A stretch of DNA of 64,000 nucleotides from Microbacterium sp. LWH13-1.2 (GCF_038397735.1 NZ_CP151635.1:1054001-1118000); one strand, 5' to 3'. Shown: positions 26,240 through 34,721, numbered from the stretch's first letter. The notes: a model not told the origin generated them from the sequence alone. Translations and numbers: made by a program.

Positions 26240-27625
26240 GTGGAAACCGCAGCCCTCATCGTCGTGCTGGTTATCCTGCTGGCACTCTTCTTCGACTTCA
26301 CCAACGGGTTTCACGACACTGCGAATGCGATGGCCACGCCGATCGCGACGGGTGCGCTCAAGCCCAAGACCGCGGTGCTTCTCGCAGCAGTCCTGAACCT
26401 GGTCGGTGCGTTCCTCTCGACAGAGGTCTCCAAGACCGTGTCGCACGGGATCATCCGCGAGGACACCATCCAAGGCGATGTGTTCCTGCCGATGATATTC
26501 GCGGGTCTCATCGGCGCGATCACATGGAACATGCTCACCTGGCTGCTCGGCCTGCCCTCGAGCTCTTCTCACGCGCTGTTCGGCGGACTCATCGGGGCCA
26601 CGCTGGTCGGAGTCGGTGTAGGCGGAATCGACTTCGGGATGGTGCTGTCGAAGATCATCCTCCCGGCGCTCATCGCCCCGCTGACCGCGGGCATCATCGC
26701 CTTCGCGGCGACCAAGCTCGCGTACTCGATCACGCGGCGGTACGACGGCAAGCCCGACGGGCGCGACGGCTTCCGTTGGGGGCAGATCTTCACCTCCTCG
26801 CTGGTCGCGCTCGCGCACGGCACGAACGACGCCCAGAAGACAATGGGCGTCATCACCCTGGCGCTGATCACGGTCGGGTGGCAGAACAGCGAACAGGCCG
26901 ATCCGTACCTGTGGGTGATCATCGCGTGTGCGGTCACGATCGCGCTCGGCACCTATCTGGGCGGCTGGCGCATCATCCGTACCCTCGGCAAGGGGCTCAC
27001 CGACGTCAAGCCCGCTCAGGGCTTCTCGGCGGAGAGCTCGACGGCTGCGACGATCCTCGCATCCAGCGCCTTCGGTTTCGCGCTCTCGACCACGCAGGTC
27101 GCATCGGGATCCGTCATCGGCTCCGGTCTCGGCCGTCGCGGTTCGACCGTGCGCTGGCGCACTGCCGGACGCATCGCGATCGGCTGGCTGCTGACCCTTC
27201 CGGCCGCCGGCGCCGTAGGAGCTCTCGCGGCGCTCCTGATCACGTGGCTCGGCAACTGGGGCATCGCGATCGACACGGTGCTCGCTCTCGCGGTCATCAT
27301 CGGCCTCTTCCTGCGTTCGCGCAAGGATGCGGTGACGCACGCCAACGCGATGAGCGATGTGGCGGAATCTGGTCTCGCGATCGAGCAGCCCGACACGACG
27401 CCGCTCACCCGCCGTCAGCAGCGAATCGCCGATGCGAAGGCGGAGGCGAAGGCTCGCGCGGAGGCGCGGGAGCAGGTCAAGGTCCAGGCGAAGGCCGAGG
27501 CCAAGGCCAAAGCTGAGGCGAAGGCCGACGCGAAGGCGAAGGCCGCCAAGAAGGCAGCGAAGAGCGGGGAGCCCGCGAAGACGATCGAGGATGCCGACAC
27601 GGCGAGCAGGGAGGAGTCGAAGTGA
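26240..27625 (+). CDS. Pit-family inorganic phosphate transporter with Ala/Lys-rich tail
   Basis: A 461-residue low-affinity phosphate permease. The two inverted Pit signatures are visible: FDFTNGFHDTANAMAT near residue 16 and ALAHGTNDAQKTMGV near residue 195. About ten membrane segments fill residues 1-360. The last 75 residues are unusual: after QQRIADAKAEAKA they are nearly all Ala, Lys, Glu and Gln, predicted as one long charged helix in the cytoplasm. GTG at 26240 is the best start, just before the first membrane helix, though its ribosome-binding site is weak. The stop overlaps the start of the next membrane gene. Confidence 0.92.
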   Translation: METAALIVVLVILLALFFDFTNGFHDTANAMATPIATGALKPKTAVLLAAVLNLVGAFLSTEVSKTVSHGIIREDTIQGDVFLPMIFAGLIGAITWNMLTWLLGLPSSSSHALFGGLIGATLVGVGVGGIDFGMVLSKIILPALIAPLTAGIIAFAATKLAYSITRRYDGKPDGRDGFRWGQIFTSSLVALAHGTNDAQKTMGVITLALITVGWQNSEQADPYLWVIIACAVTIALGTYLGGWRIIRTLGKGLTDVKPAQGFSAESSTAATILASSAFGFALSTTQVASGSVIGSGLGRRGSTVRWRTAGRIAIGWLLTLPAAGAVGALAALLITWLGNWGIAIDTVLALAVIIGLFLRSRKDAVTHANAMSDVAESGLAIEQPDTTPLTRRQQRIADAKAEAKARAEAREQVKVQAKAEAKAKAEAKADAKAKAAKKAAKSGEPAKTIEDADTASREESK

Positions 27626-27957
27626 ACGTCGACATCGACTGGATCGCATTCGTCCAGGTGTTCCTCGCAGCGCTCGTCGGCGCCTGCGCCGTGGTGACGT
27701 TCTACGCTTTCGGGCTCCGTCTGCTGGTCCGCAGCGGTCGTGCGCCTGTCGTGAGTCCTGCCGAGTTCACCGATGCGATCACCGTGATCACCGAGAAGGA
27801 GCTCAAGCGCGCCGCGAAGCAGGCTGCGAAGGCTGCGAAGAAGAGTCCTCTGACAGACGGGCAGCGGCGCATTGCGCTCTTGGGCGCCTACGGATGCTTC
27901 GCCCTGTGCGCGGTGGCAGTCGTGGCCGGCATCCTCATCATCGTCGTCGGCCACTGA
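27622..27957 (+). CDS. Small two-helix membrane protein coupled to the phosphate transporter
   Basis: A 111-residue protein with a membrane helix at each end (about residues 8-32 and 84-108). The central part carries a basic stretch, KELKRAAKQAAKAAKK, similar in composition to the transporter tail. It starts at GTG 27622, overlapping the transporter stop (GTGA), so the two are co-translated. I infer an accessory subunit or regulator of phosphate uptake, but no named family is recognised. Confidence 0.78.
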   Translation: MNVDIDWIAFVQVFLAALVGACAVVTFYAFGLRLLVRSGRAPVVSPAEFTDAITVITEKELKRAAKQAAKAAKKSPLTDGQRRIALLGAYGCFALCAVAVVAGILIIVVGH

Positions 27958-27981
27958 CTCGGAGCCGAGAGCCGGGCGTTC

Positions 27982-28548
27982 TCAGCTCAGGAGCCCTGCC
28001 ACGAGGTCGTCGACGATGTCGTCCGTCGAGGTGTCAGGATCGATCGGCGTCGTCAGCCGGTCGAGCAGCAGGCCGTCGATCGCGTAGTGGAACAGTGCGA
28101 TCTCACGTCGACCGCCCGGCAGGCCCGCAGACGAGTTGAACTCGACGTCTCCGGCGAAACCGGCTCGCTGCCACGCTCCCAGCAGCGCAGCGACCTCGGG
28201 GCGCCGACTGCTCTCGAGACGCAACTCGAAGAGTGCGAGCGTGACGTCGCGATCGTCGGTCAGGCGTCGGACGATGTCGCGGATGTAGTCGGCGAACAGT
28301 TCTCTGCTCGGAGGCTCCGACGACCGCCGAGCAAGATCTTCCTCACTCGGAGCCAGACGCTCGCCGATGCGCTCGACGAGTCCTTCCACCAGGGCATCGC
28401 GGCTCCGGAAGTAGTTCGACGTCGTGCCTACGGGGACGCCGGCGACGAGGTCGACGGCCCGATGCGTGAGTCCGCGTGAACCGTCCGTCGCGAGGACCGT
28501 GAGCCCGGCATCCGCGATCAGTCGTCGTCTGGTCTCGTTCTTCGCCAT
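27982..28548 (-). CDS. TetR-family transcriptional regulator
   Basis: A 188-residue repressor-type protein with an N-terminal TetR helix-turn-helix (residues 6-50; GLTHRAVDLVAGVPVGTTSNYF is split between recognition helix and turn) and a divergent ligand domain. ATG at 28548 follows TAGGGT (28560-28555) by 6 nt and is probably leaderless. It is divergent from the metallophosphoesterase gene, which may be a target; no obvious palindrome was found in the 81-nt gap. It is convergent with the phosphate-transport pair. Confidence 0.88.
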   Translation of the reverse strand: MAKNETRRRLIADAGLTVLATDGSRGLTHRAVDLVAGVPVGTTSNYFRSRDALVEGLVERIGERLAPSEEDLARRSSEPPSRELFADYIRDIVRRLTDDRDVTLALFELRLESSRRPEVAALLGAWQRAGFAGDVEFNSSAGLPGGRREIALFHYAIDGLLLDRLTTPIDPDTSTDDIVDDLVAGLLS

Positions 28549-28629
28549 GCAGGAACCCTATCTCGACTACTACACCTGATGTGGTGCCGCTCCTCGTGCT
28601 GGTGTCGTCGCCGCGCTTAGGCTGAGATC

Positions 28630-29544
28630 ATGTCAGCGCACTCCGACTCCGAGTTCGTCTTCGGCCGTCACCAGCCCGCGTCCCACGTGATCATCCATGT
28701 GAGTGACCCGCACTTCCTCGCCGGCGGTGCGAAGCTCGGTGATCGATACGACGTGGAGTCGAATTTCGCTCGCACGCTCGACGCGATCAGGGCTGTGCAT
28801 CCGCATCCCGCGGCGATCGTCATCACGGGCGACCTGGCGGATCTCGGGGAGCCCGACGCCTATCGGCGCCTGCGCGATGCCGTCGAGCCGGTGGCCCGGG
28901 GACTCGGTGCACCCGTGGTCTGGGTCGCGGGGAACCACGACGAACGTCCGGCGATGCGCGAAGGACTACTCGACCAGGAGCCGACGCAGGAGCCGATCAC
29001 CGGTGTCTGGGATCTCGACGGACTCCGGCTGGTCGCTCTCGATACCAGCGTGCCCGGCTGGCATCACGGAGACCTCGACGACGGGCAGCTCGCGTGGCTC
29101 GCCGACATCCTCCGCGAACCCGCACCGCACGGCACGCTGCTCGCGATGCATCACCCACCCCTCCCGAGCCACGTCCCGCTGTTCGACATCCTGGAGCTGC
29201 AGCATCAGGACGAACTCGCCGAGGTCATCCGGGGGAGCGATGTGCGCGGCATCCTCGCCGGACACCTGCACTACTCGGCTCATGGAACCTTCGCCGGGGT
29301 TCCGGTGAGCGTCTCGTCGGCGACGTGTTACACGATGAACGTCGCCCGTCCGGCAGCCGACGTGAACGGGATGGACGCGGCTCAGGCGTTCCAGATCGTT
29401 CATGTGCGGCCGGGCTCGATCACGCACACCGTGGTTCCGGTGACCGACGCCCCGACGGGCGACCATTTCTCACCCGCATGGCTGGAGCGGATGTCGAGGC
29501 TCAGCCCGCAAGAGCGCCTCGAGGCCTTCTCGCGCAAACGCTGA
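28630..29544 (+). CDS. Calcineurin-like metallophosphoesterase (CpdA-like)
   Basis: A 304-residue phosphodiesterase of the cyclic-nucleotide (CpdA/class III) type. The metal-binding motifs appear in order: HVSDPHFL near residue 19, ITGDLADLG near residue 61, AGNHDE near residue 98, then MHHPPLPS and AGHLHYSAHG near residues 174 and 212. The substrate may be cAMP or another phosphodiester; this is inferred. ATG at 28630 follows TAGGCT (28618-28623) by 6 nt, so the mRNA is probably leaderless. Confidence 0.87.
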   Translation: MSAHSDSEFVFGRHQPASHVIIHVSDPHFLAGGAKLGDRYDVESNFARTLDAIRAVHPHPAAIVITGDLADLGEPDAYRRLRDAVEPVARGLGAPVVWVAGNHDERPAMREGLLDQEPTQEPITGVWDLDGLRLVALDTSVPGWHHGDLDDGQLAWLADILREPAPHGTLLAMHHPPLPSHVPLFDILELQHQDELAEVIRGSDVRGILAGHLHYSAHGTFAGVPVSVSSATCYTMNVARPAADVNGMDAAQAFQIVHVRPGSITHTVVPVTDAPTGDHFSPAWLERMSRLSPQERLEAFSRKR

Positions 29545-29582
29545 CGCGCCGTCGTATCCCTGGCGGCGCATGCGGGCGGGCG

Positions 29583-29588
29583 TAGAAT
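29583..29588 (+). promoter_or_regulatory. Putative -10 element for aspA
   Basis: TAGAAT (29583-29588) would give an aspA leader of about 45 nt, with AAGG (29627-29630) as ribosome-binding site. No good -35 is seen. Confidence 0.45.
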
Positions 29589-29637
29589 GGGTGCATCCCC
29601 CGCATCACACACTCGCCACTACCCACAAGGATGTGAC

Positions 29638-31098
29638 ATGGCTTCTGCCGCGCCTGCCCTCACCCGTACCGAGACCGATTCGCTCGGGAGCATGGAGATT
29701 CCCGCCGACGCGTACTGGGGGATCCACACCGCTCGCGCCGACGCGAACTTCCCGATCACCAAGCGTCCGATCTCGGTCTATCCTGACCTGATCGTCGCCC
29801 TCGCGATGGTCAAGCAGGCCAGCGCTCGCGCCAATCGCGAGATCGGAGTCCTGGATGCCGAGCGGGCCGACCTGATCGACCGCGCAGCTCAGCGCGTGAT
29901 CGACGGGGAGTTCCACGACCAGTTCACCGTGGGTGTCATCCAGGGCGGTGCCGGCACCTCGACGAACATGAACGCCAACGAGGTCATCACCAACATCGCC
30001 CTCGAGCTCGCCGGGCGTGAGAAGGGCGACTACGGGTTCCTCTCGCCGATCGATCACACGAACCGCAGCCAGTCGACCAACGACGTCTACCCGACTGCCG
30101 TGAAGATCGGCCTGTCGCTGACGCTGCGCTCGCTGCTCGAGGAACTCGATCTGCTGCGCGTGTCGTTCCTCAACAAGTCGCATGAGTTCCACGACGTGCT
30201 CAAGGTCGGCCGCACGCAGCTGCAGGATGCAGTGCCGATGACGCTCGGCCAGGAGTTCCATGGCTTCGCGTCGACGCTCGGCTTCGACCACACGCGTCTC
30301 ACGGAGAACGCCTCGCTCATGTTCGAGATCAACATGGGCGCAACGGCGATCGGCACCGGCATCACGACCCACGTCGACTACGCGCCAGCCGTGCTGAAGC
30401 ACCTGCGCGAGATCACGTCGCTCGACCTTGTCACCTCCGCCGACCTCGTCGAGGCCACCAGCGACACAGGCTCGTTCATGTCGTTCTCGTCGACGCTGAA
30501 GCGCAACGCGATGAAGCTCTCGAAGATCTGCAACGACCTGCGTCTGCTGTCGTCGGGGCCGCAGGCCGGTTTCGGCGAGATCAACCTGCCCGCGATGCAG
30601 GCCGGCTCGAGCATCATGCCCGGCAAGGTCAACCCGGTGATCCCCGAGGTCGTCAACCAGGTCGCTTTCGCCGTCGCCGGTGCGGACATGACCGTCACGA
30701 TGGCGGCCGAGGCCGGTCAGCTGCAGCTCAACGCCTTCGAGCCGGTCATCGCGCACTCGATCTTCCAGTCGATCACCTGGATGCGCCAGGCGATGTGGAC
30801 GCTGCGCGTGAACTGCGTCGACGGCATCACCGCGAATCGCGACCGGCTCGGGGCGATGGTCGGAGCATCGGTCGGCGTCATCACCGCCCTCACCCCGTTC
30901 ATCGGTTACGCGGCGGCGGCTGCGCTGGCCAAGACCGCGCTTCTCACCAACCGCAACGTGGCCGACCTGGTCGTCGAGGCCGGTCTGATGTCGCGTGACG
31001 AGGTCATCAAGCAGCTGTCACCCGCGCGCCTCTCCGGCCTCGAGGCGATCACGGCGGCGATCCCGGTGATCGCCTCCGAGGATCTCATCGAGATCTGA
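29638..31098 (+). CDS. aspA: Aspartate ammonia-lyase
   Basis: A 486-residue member of the fumarase/aspartase superfamily that deaminates L-aspartate to fumarate. The superfamily signature GSSIMPGKVNPV lies near residue 326, and the N-terminal MEIPADAYWGIHTARA pattern favours aspartase over class II fumarase. HTNRSQSTNDVYPTA near residue 140 forms part of the substrate site. The ATG at 29638 is preceded by AAGG with 7-nt spacing. A strong terminator follows. The product fumarate could link to the C4-dicarboxylate transporter dctA elsewhere in the window, but the two are not adjacent. Confidence 0.92.
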   Translation: MASAAPALTRTETDSLGSMEIPADAYWGIHTARADANFPITKRPISVYPDLIVALAMVKQASARANREIGVLDAERADLIDRAAQRVIDGEFHDQFTVGVIQGGAGTSTNMNANEVITNIALELAGREKGDYGFLSPIDHTNRSQSTNDVYPTAVKIGLSLTLRSLLEELDLLRVSFLNKSHEFHDVLKVGRTQLQDAVPMTLGQEFHGFASTLGFDHTRLTENASLMFEINMGATAIGTGITTHVDYAPAVLKHLREITSLDLVTSADLVEATSDTGSFMSFSSTLKRNAMKLSKICNDLRLLSSGPQAGFGEINLPAMQAGSSIMPGKVNPVIPEVVNQVAFAVAGADMTVTMAAEAGQLQLNAFEPVIAHSIFQSITWMRQAMWTLRVNCVDGITANRDRLGAMVGASVGVITALTPFIGYAAAAALAKTALLTNRNVADLVVEAGLMSRDEVIKQLSPARLSGLEAITAAIPVIASEDLIEI

Positions 31099-31110
31099 CC
31101 AGACACACAG

Positions 31111-31144
31111 AAGGGGCCCCGGCGGATGTCCGCCGGGGCCCCTT
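31111..31144 (+). terminator. Terminator downstream of aspA
   Basis: AAGGGGCCCCGGCGGA (31111-31126) pairs perfectly with 31129-31144, followed by CGCTCT. It also faces the convergent 31166-32035 gene. Confidence 0.85.
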
Positions 31145-31165
31145 CGCTCTGTCTGCGTGCGAGGT

Positions 31166-32035
31166 TCAGTCCAGGACGCGGCAGTGGGTGGTCAGCTCCC
31201 CGATGCCGTCGATGCCGACGGTGACCGTCGACCGATCGCGGAGGAAGATCTGCGGATCACGGGAGTAGCCGGCACCGCCGGGGCTTCCGGTCGAGATCAG
31301 CGTGCCCGGCAGCAGCGTCAGCGACTGCGAGAGGTGCGCGATGAGCTTCGCGACCGATCGCACCATCTGATCCGTGCTCGCGTCCTGCACGGTCTGGCCG
31401 TCGACGACGGCCCAGATGTGCAGATCCTGCGGGTCGGAGATCTCGTCGGCCGTGACGGCGAAGGGCCCCGTCGGTGTGAATCCGTCGAAGGACTTGCAGC
31501 GAGACCACTGCGCTTCGGAGAACTGGACGTTTCTTGCGGTGATGTCGTTGACGACCGTGTAGCCCCAGACATGCGAGAGGGCCTCAGCTTCGGTGACGTC
31601 CTTGGCCGGCGTGCCGATCAGGACCCCGAGCTCGGCCTCGTAGTCCACCGCTTCACTCAGCGCGCGCGGCCACGAGGTGGTCTGCTCGTGGCCTGCGAGC
31701 GAGTTGGGCCACAGGGTGAAGACGGTCGGCGCCGCGTCGGTCTTCAGACCGAGCTCGCTCGAGTGGGCCGCGTAGTTGAGCCCGACCGCGAGGACTGCGG
31801 GGGGAGCGATGACCGCGGAGGCGAATTCCCAGCCGTCGAGCGGATGCCGAGGGGCGTCGCTGCCCGCGACGGCCGACCGCAGCGCGGCGAGCATCTGCTC
31901 TCCGCCCTCGATCAGCTGTTGCAGGGAAGCAGGGGGGTCGGGAAGGAGATCGGAGACGAGGATGGCTTCGGCACCCTCCACCACTGCGAGATGCGCAGTA
32001 GGGGAGTCGGCACGACGCAGATGAGCGAACCGCAT
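31166..32035 (-). CDS. Fumarylacetoacetate hydrolase-family protein
   Basis: A 289-residue FAH-superfamily enzyme, a group of Mg2+-dependent hydrolases, hydratases and decarboxylases acting on keto acids. Family signatures are VGLNYAAHSSE near residue 83, the metal-binding DYEAELGVLIG near residue 131 and NDITARNVQ near residue 164. The C-terminal domain ends with the typical GTLISTGSPGG loop. The particular substrate cannot be told. ATG at 32035 has both AGGAG directly upstream and TACCGT (32047-32042) 6 nt before it. Convergent with aspA. Confidence 0.87.
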   Translation of the reverse strand: MRFAHLRRADSPTAHLAVVEGAEAILVSDLLPDPPASLQQLIEGGEQMLAALRSAVAGSDAPRHPLDGWEFASAVIAPPAVLAVGLNYAAHSSELGLKTDAAPTVFTLWPNSLAGHEQTTSWPRALSEAVDYEAELGVLIGTPAKDVTEAEALSHVWGYTVVNDITARNVQFSEAQWSRCKSFDGFTPTGPFAVTADEISDPQDLHIWAVVDGQTVQDASTDQMVRSVAKLIAHLSQSLTLLPGTLISTGSPGGAGYSRDPQIFLRDRSTVTVGIDGIGELTTHCRVLD

Positions 32036-32090
32036 GCTCCTACGGTATCCGGTGGTGCGGGGGATTTGCTGGAGGAAGTCACCAGACCGT

Positions 32091-32117
32091 GGGGAAGTTG
32101 GTTGTTCCCCATATGCT
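32091..32117 (+). promoter_or_regulatory. Inverted repeat and -10 element for the PrsW gene
   Basis: GGGGAA (32091-32096) and TTCCCC (32105-32110) form a 6-bp inverted repeat directly before TATGCT (32112-32117), which is 7 nt from the ATG. The repeat overlaps the space between -35 and -10 and could be an operator. Confidence 0.45.
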
Positions 32118-32124
32118 TTTGCCT

Positions 32125-33540
32125 ATGAGTTCCGGAGGACCGTCCCAGCCATCGCCCTACACGCCGCCGCCTGCGCCGCAACAGCCTCCGGCTCAGCACG
32201 CGCCGACGCCGGGGCAGCCTCCTGCCGCGCCGCAGCCGCAGGCGTATCCCCCGCAGCAGACGTACCCGCAGCAGCCGGGATACCCGCAGCAGCCGGGATA
32301 TCAGCCGCCGGCCCCGCAGCAGTATTCCACCCAGCAGTACGCGCAGTCGAACTACATGCCCGCGCAGTTCGCGCAGCGTCCCGCGTATGCGTCGGTACTC
32401 GCACAGCCGACTCCGTACTCGCCGCCCGCGCCCTCGGCCCCTTCCCCGGCGCAGGGGCTGCCCGCGCTGCCGTCCGCACGTCGCGGTGGCCGCATAGCCC
32501 TTTACTCGCTCTTCGGCTTCCTCGGACTCCTGCTGCTGGCTCTGATCGCCTACTTCGGACTCTTCCTCGGCCCGCTCGCATCGATCATCGGCCTGGTTCT
32601 CGCCCTCGTCCCGCTCGCGATCGTCTTCTTCGTCGTCCGGATGATCGACCGGTGGGAACCAGAGCCGAAATCCCTGGTGTTCTTCGCGATCGCATGGGGT
32701 GCGATCGCCGCCGTGGGACTCACGCTCCTCGTCGATCTCGGACTGACCGCGGTCTTCGGCTTCCGGGGCGAGGTCGCGGGAGCCGTCGTCCAGGCGCCCA
32801 TCGTCGAGGAGTTCTGGAAGGGCTTCGGCCTCTTCCTGATCTTCCTCATCGCCCGTCGAGCTTTCGACGGTCCGGTCGACGGGGTCGTATACGGCGCGCT
32901 CGTGGGTGCAGGCTTCGCATTCACCGAGAACATCCAGTACTTCGCGATCAGTCTCATCGAGGGCGGCGGGGAGCAGCTGACAGTGACCTTCATCCTGCGC
33001 GCGATCATGTCGCCGTTCGCCCATGCCATGTTCACCTCGCTGACGGGCCTCGCGATCGGTCTGGCGGCCCGACGTCACGCGTCCACCGGCGCCGTGCTCG
33101 GCTTCGGACTGCTCGGGATGCTGGGGGCGATGTTCCTGCACGGTCTCTGGAACGGCTCCTCGTTCGCCAACTTCTTCCTTCTGTACTTCGTGCTCCAGGT
33201 GCCGTTGTTCGTCGGATTCATCCTCGGGATCATCGCTCTCCGGCGCGAGGAGTCTCGCCTCACCAAGGCGCGCCTGGGGGACTACGCCGCCGCCGGGTGG
33301 TTCACCCCTGAAGAGGTCACCATGCTGGCGACGCCGGCCGGTCGCAAGACCGGGCTCGGCTGGGCCTCGCAGCTGCGCGGAGATCGGCGCCCGCTCATGC
33401 GGGAGTTCATCAAGGATGCGACGACTCTCGCATCCGTCCGCCAGCGCGCCATCACGGGACGCGACCCGATGGCTCCGGCAGACGAGCAGGCTCTCCTCGC
33501 CCGCACGCGTGCCACGAGAGCTGCGCTGCTGGCCTACTGA
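32125..33540 (+). CDS. PrsW-family intramembrane metalloprotease
   Basis: A 471-residue PrsW-type protein. Residues 1-120 are a Pro/Gln/Tyr-rich cytoplasmic stretch with PQQPGYPQQPGY repeats; the membrane domain follows with about eight helices. The protease signature is intact: VEEFWKG near residue 228, a histidine in HAMFTSLTG near residue 300 and FLHGLWN near residue 339. In B. subtilis PrsW cuts anti-sigma factor RsiW; no anti-sigma gene lies nearby, so the substrate is unknown. The ATG at 32125 lacks a ribosome-binding site but has TATGCT 7 nt upstream, so it is read as leaderless. Confidence 0.88.
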   Translation: MSSGGPSQPSPYTPPPAPQQPPAQHAPTPGQPPAAPQPQAYPPQQTYPQQPGYPQQPGYQPPAPQQYSTQQYAQSNYMPAQFAQRPAYASVLAQPTPYSPPAPSAPSPAQGLPALPSARRGGRIALYSLFGFLGLLLLALIAYFGLFLGPLASIIGLVLALVPLAIVFFVVRMIDRWEPEPKSLVFFAIAWGAIAAVGLTLLVDLGLTAVFGFRGEVAGAVVQAPIVEEFWKGFGLFLIFLIARRAFDGPVDGVVYGALVGAGFAFTENIQYFAISLIEGGGEQLTVTFILRAIMSPFAHAMFTSLTGLAIGLAARRHASTGAVLGFGLLGMLGAMFLHGLWNGSSFANFFLLYFVLQVPLFVGFILGIIALRREESRLTKARLGDYAAAGWFTPEEVTMLATPAGRKTGLGWASQLRGDRRPLMREFIKDATTLASVRQRAITGRDPMAPADEQALLARTRATRAALLAY

Positions 33541-33548
33541 GGCGGTAG

Positions 33549-33938
33549 ATCCGGTTCACGGCACCGATAGTCGCCGACAGGCTGTCGGCTGACGCCCTCG
33601 TGGTGCTCGCGGCGATGATCCCGGCGCCGGGGGAGTCGCCCGACGAGTGGTGGGAGAACACCGGATACGGCGCGGCCGCCGAAGAGCAGGCCGCTCGTGA
33701 CGCGGGCTCACCGGAAACAGTGATCCGTTCGTGGGGTGCCATCACGATGTTGCCCGCGTTCTTGCGGAGGAGGCGATGCGGCGGGAGCGTGCGCATCCGT
33801 CCGCAGCGGCGCGGACGCGCCTCGGCATCGTCGCGGATGAGATCAGAGGGAGCCACTGCGTCGCGCTGAGCCGGCCGGAGGCACTCGCGTCGATCCTCAT
33901 CGGGTATGCGAACGAGGTCGGTCCCACCGGAGTCTGAC
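33549..33938 (+). pseudogene. Alpha/beta hydrolase remnant, truncated and frameshifted
   Basis: Two pieces of one alpha/beta hydrolase lie in different frames. The first frame, with no start, gives VADRLSADALVVLAAMIP, then PGESPDEWWENTGYG. Around base 33715 homology passes to another frame, which gives HHDVARVLAEEAMRRE, RTRLGIVADEIRGSHC and VALSRPEALASI. These correspond in order to the middle and C-terminal parts of small hydrolases of this family. The N terminus with the nucleophile serine is gone, a segment before RTRLGI is deleted, and the histidine region GSHC is kept. This is a decayed gene, not two small proteins. Confidence 0.75.
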
Positions 33939-33965
33939 GAGGCCAGGAGCACCGCCTCGTGACAG

Positions 33966-34016
33966 ACTCAGCGCCCGGTGCTGCGGCGATGCCTGCATGT
34001 CTACCGGGCGCTGAGT
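33966..34016. repeat. Long inverted repeat after the hydrolase remnant
   Basis: CTCAGCGCCCGGT (33967-33979) pairs perfectly with 34003-34015, extended by one A-T pair, with a 23-nt loop. It may be an old terminator of the decayed gene. A perfect 10-nt palindrome GGGTGCACCC follows at 34030-34039. The rest of the gap to 34133 shows nothing I can name. Confidence 0.55.
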
Positions 34017-34133
34017 TGATCTGTAATCAGGGTGCACCCGGCATCCGCGACTGTCAAGACCTTCGGGGAAGCCGCTGGTCGGCTCCGGCTTTCCCGGGGA
34101 AGCCTCATGTTCGCTCTGAGCAGTCGTCACCGC

Positions 34134-34164
34134 GTTGACCGGTGCCCGAAGACTCGGGTTGGAT
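34134..34164 (+). promoter_or_regulatory. Promoter of the FKBP gene
   Basis: TTGACC near 34134-34139 and TTGGAT (34159-34164), about 18-19 bp apart, with the ATG 6 nt after the second hexamer. This predicts a leaderless mRNA. Confidence 0.5.
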
Positions 34165-34170
34165 GGAACC

Positions 34171-34539
34171 ATGACTGATCGCACAAAGCCTGAGTTCGAC
34201 GCCCCCACCGGCCCCGCCCCCGCGGAGCTCGTGATCCGCGACATCATCGAGGGAGACGGCGCCGAGGCGAAGCCCGGCGACACCGTGACCGTGCACTACG
34301 CCGGTGTCGAGTTCGAATCCGGCGAGGAGTTCGACTCCTCGTGGGGTCGCGGCGAGACCATCCAGTTCCCGCTGCGCGGCCTGATCCAGGGATGGCAGGA
34401 CGGCATCCCCGGAATGAAGGTCGGCGGACGCCGCGAGCTCGTCATCCCGCCGCACCTGGCGTACGGGCCCGTCGGTGGCGGACACTTCCTGTCCGGCAAG
34501 ACCCTCATCTTCATCATCGACCTCGTCGCGGTCGGCTGA
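34171..34539 (+). CDS. FKBP-type peptidyl-prolyl cis-trans isomerase
   Basis: A 122-residue single-domain FKBP that speeds up proline isomerisation in protein folding. Family elements are VTVHYAGVEFESGEEFDSSW near residue 38, the active-site LIQGWQDGIPGMKVGGRREL near residue 70 and IPPHLAYG near residue 92. No signal peptide, so cytoplasmic. The ATG at 34171 is preferred to one 36 nt upstream because it follows TTGGAT by 6 nt and matches the usual N terminus. A hairpin terminator follows. Confidence 0.93.
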   Translation: MTDRTKPEFDAPTGPAPAELVIRDIIEGDGAEAKPGDTVTVHYAGVEFESGEEFDSSWGRGETIQFPLRGLIQGWQDGIPGMKVGGRRELVIPPHLAYGPVGGGHFLSGKTLIFIIDLVAVG

Positions 34540-34553
34540 GTCGCTCGACACGG

Positions 34554-34587
34554 GAAGGCGCCGTGCCCCTCGGGGCTCGGCGCCTTC
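34554..34587 (+). terminator. Terminator after the FKBP gene
   Basis: GAAGGCGCCG (34554-34563) pairs with 34578-34587, and the loop holds a further GCCCC/GGGGC pairing. Followed by GTCGT. Confidence 0.75.
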
Positions 34588-34624
34588 GTCGTGCGTCGGC
34601 GAAGAACTTCCGCATTCAGGGGAA

Positions 34625-34642
34625 TACATGCATATGCATGTA
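34625..34642. promoter_or_regulatory. Perfect 18-bp palindrome upstream of the YceI gene
   Basis: TACATGCATATGCATGTA is its own reverse complement and stands out by its A/T content in a G/C-rich region. It lies 79 nt before the YceI ATG, where a promoter is expected. The size suits a dimeric MarR- or TetR-type repressor site. Confidence 0.65.
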
Positions 34643-34721
34643 AGTTGTAACTCGTGACGCCGTGAACGCGGCCCCTCATCCGTTGCCGCACAGTGCGGCT
34701 GATGTCTCCAGAGGAGAAACC

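Noticed and set aside
33600..33869. 89-codon frame as a separate small gene
   Set aside because: Its first half matches an alpha/beta hydrolase and its second half is arginine-rich read-through after the frameshift, so it is part of the pseudogene.
34016..34045. Segment with a CTGTAA loop resembling a tRNA anticodon arm
   Set aside because: The stem gives a 5-nt loop instead of 7, and no acceptor or T arm pairs around it. Not a tRNA gene or clear attachment site.
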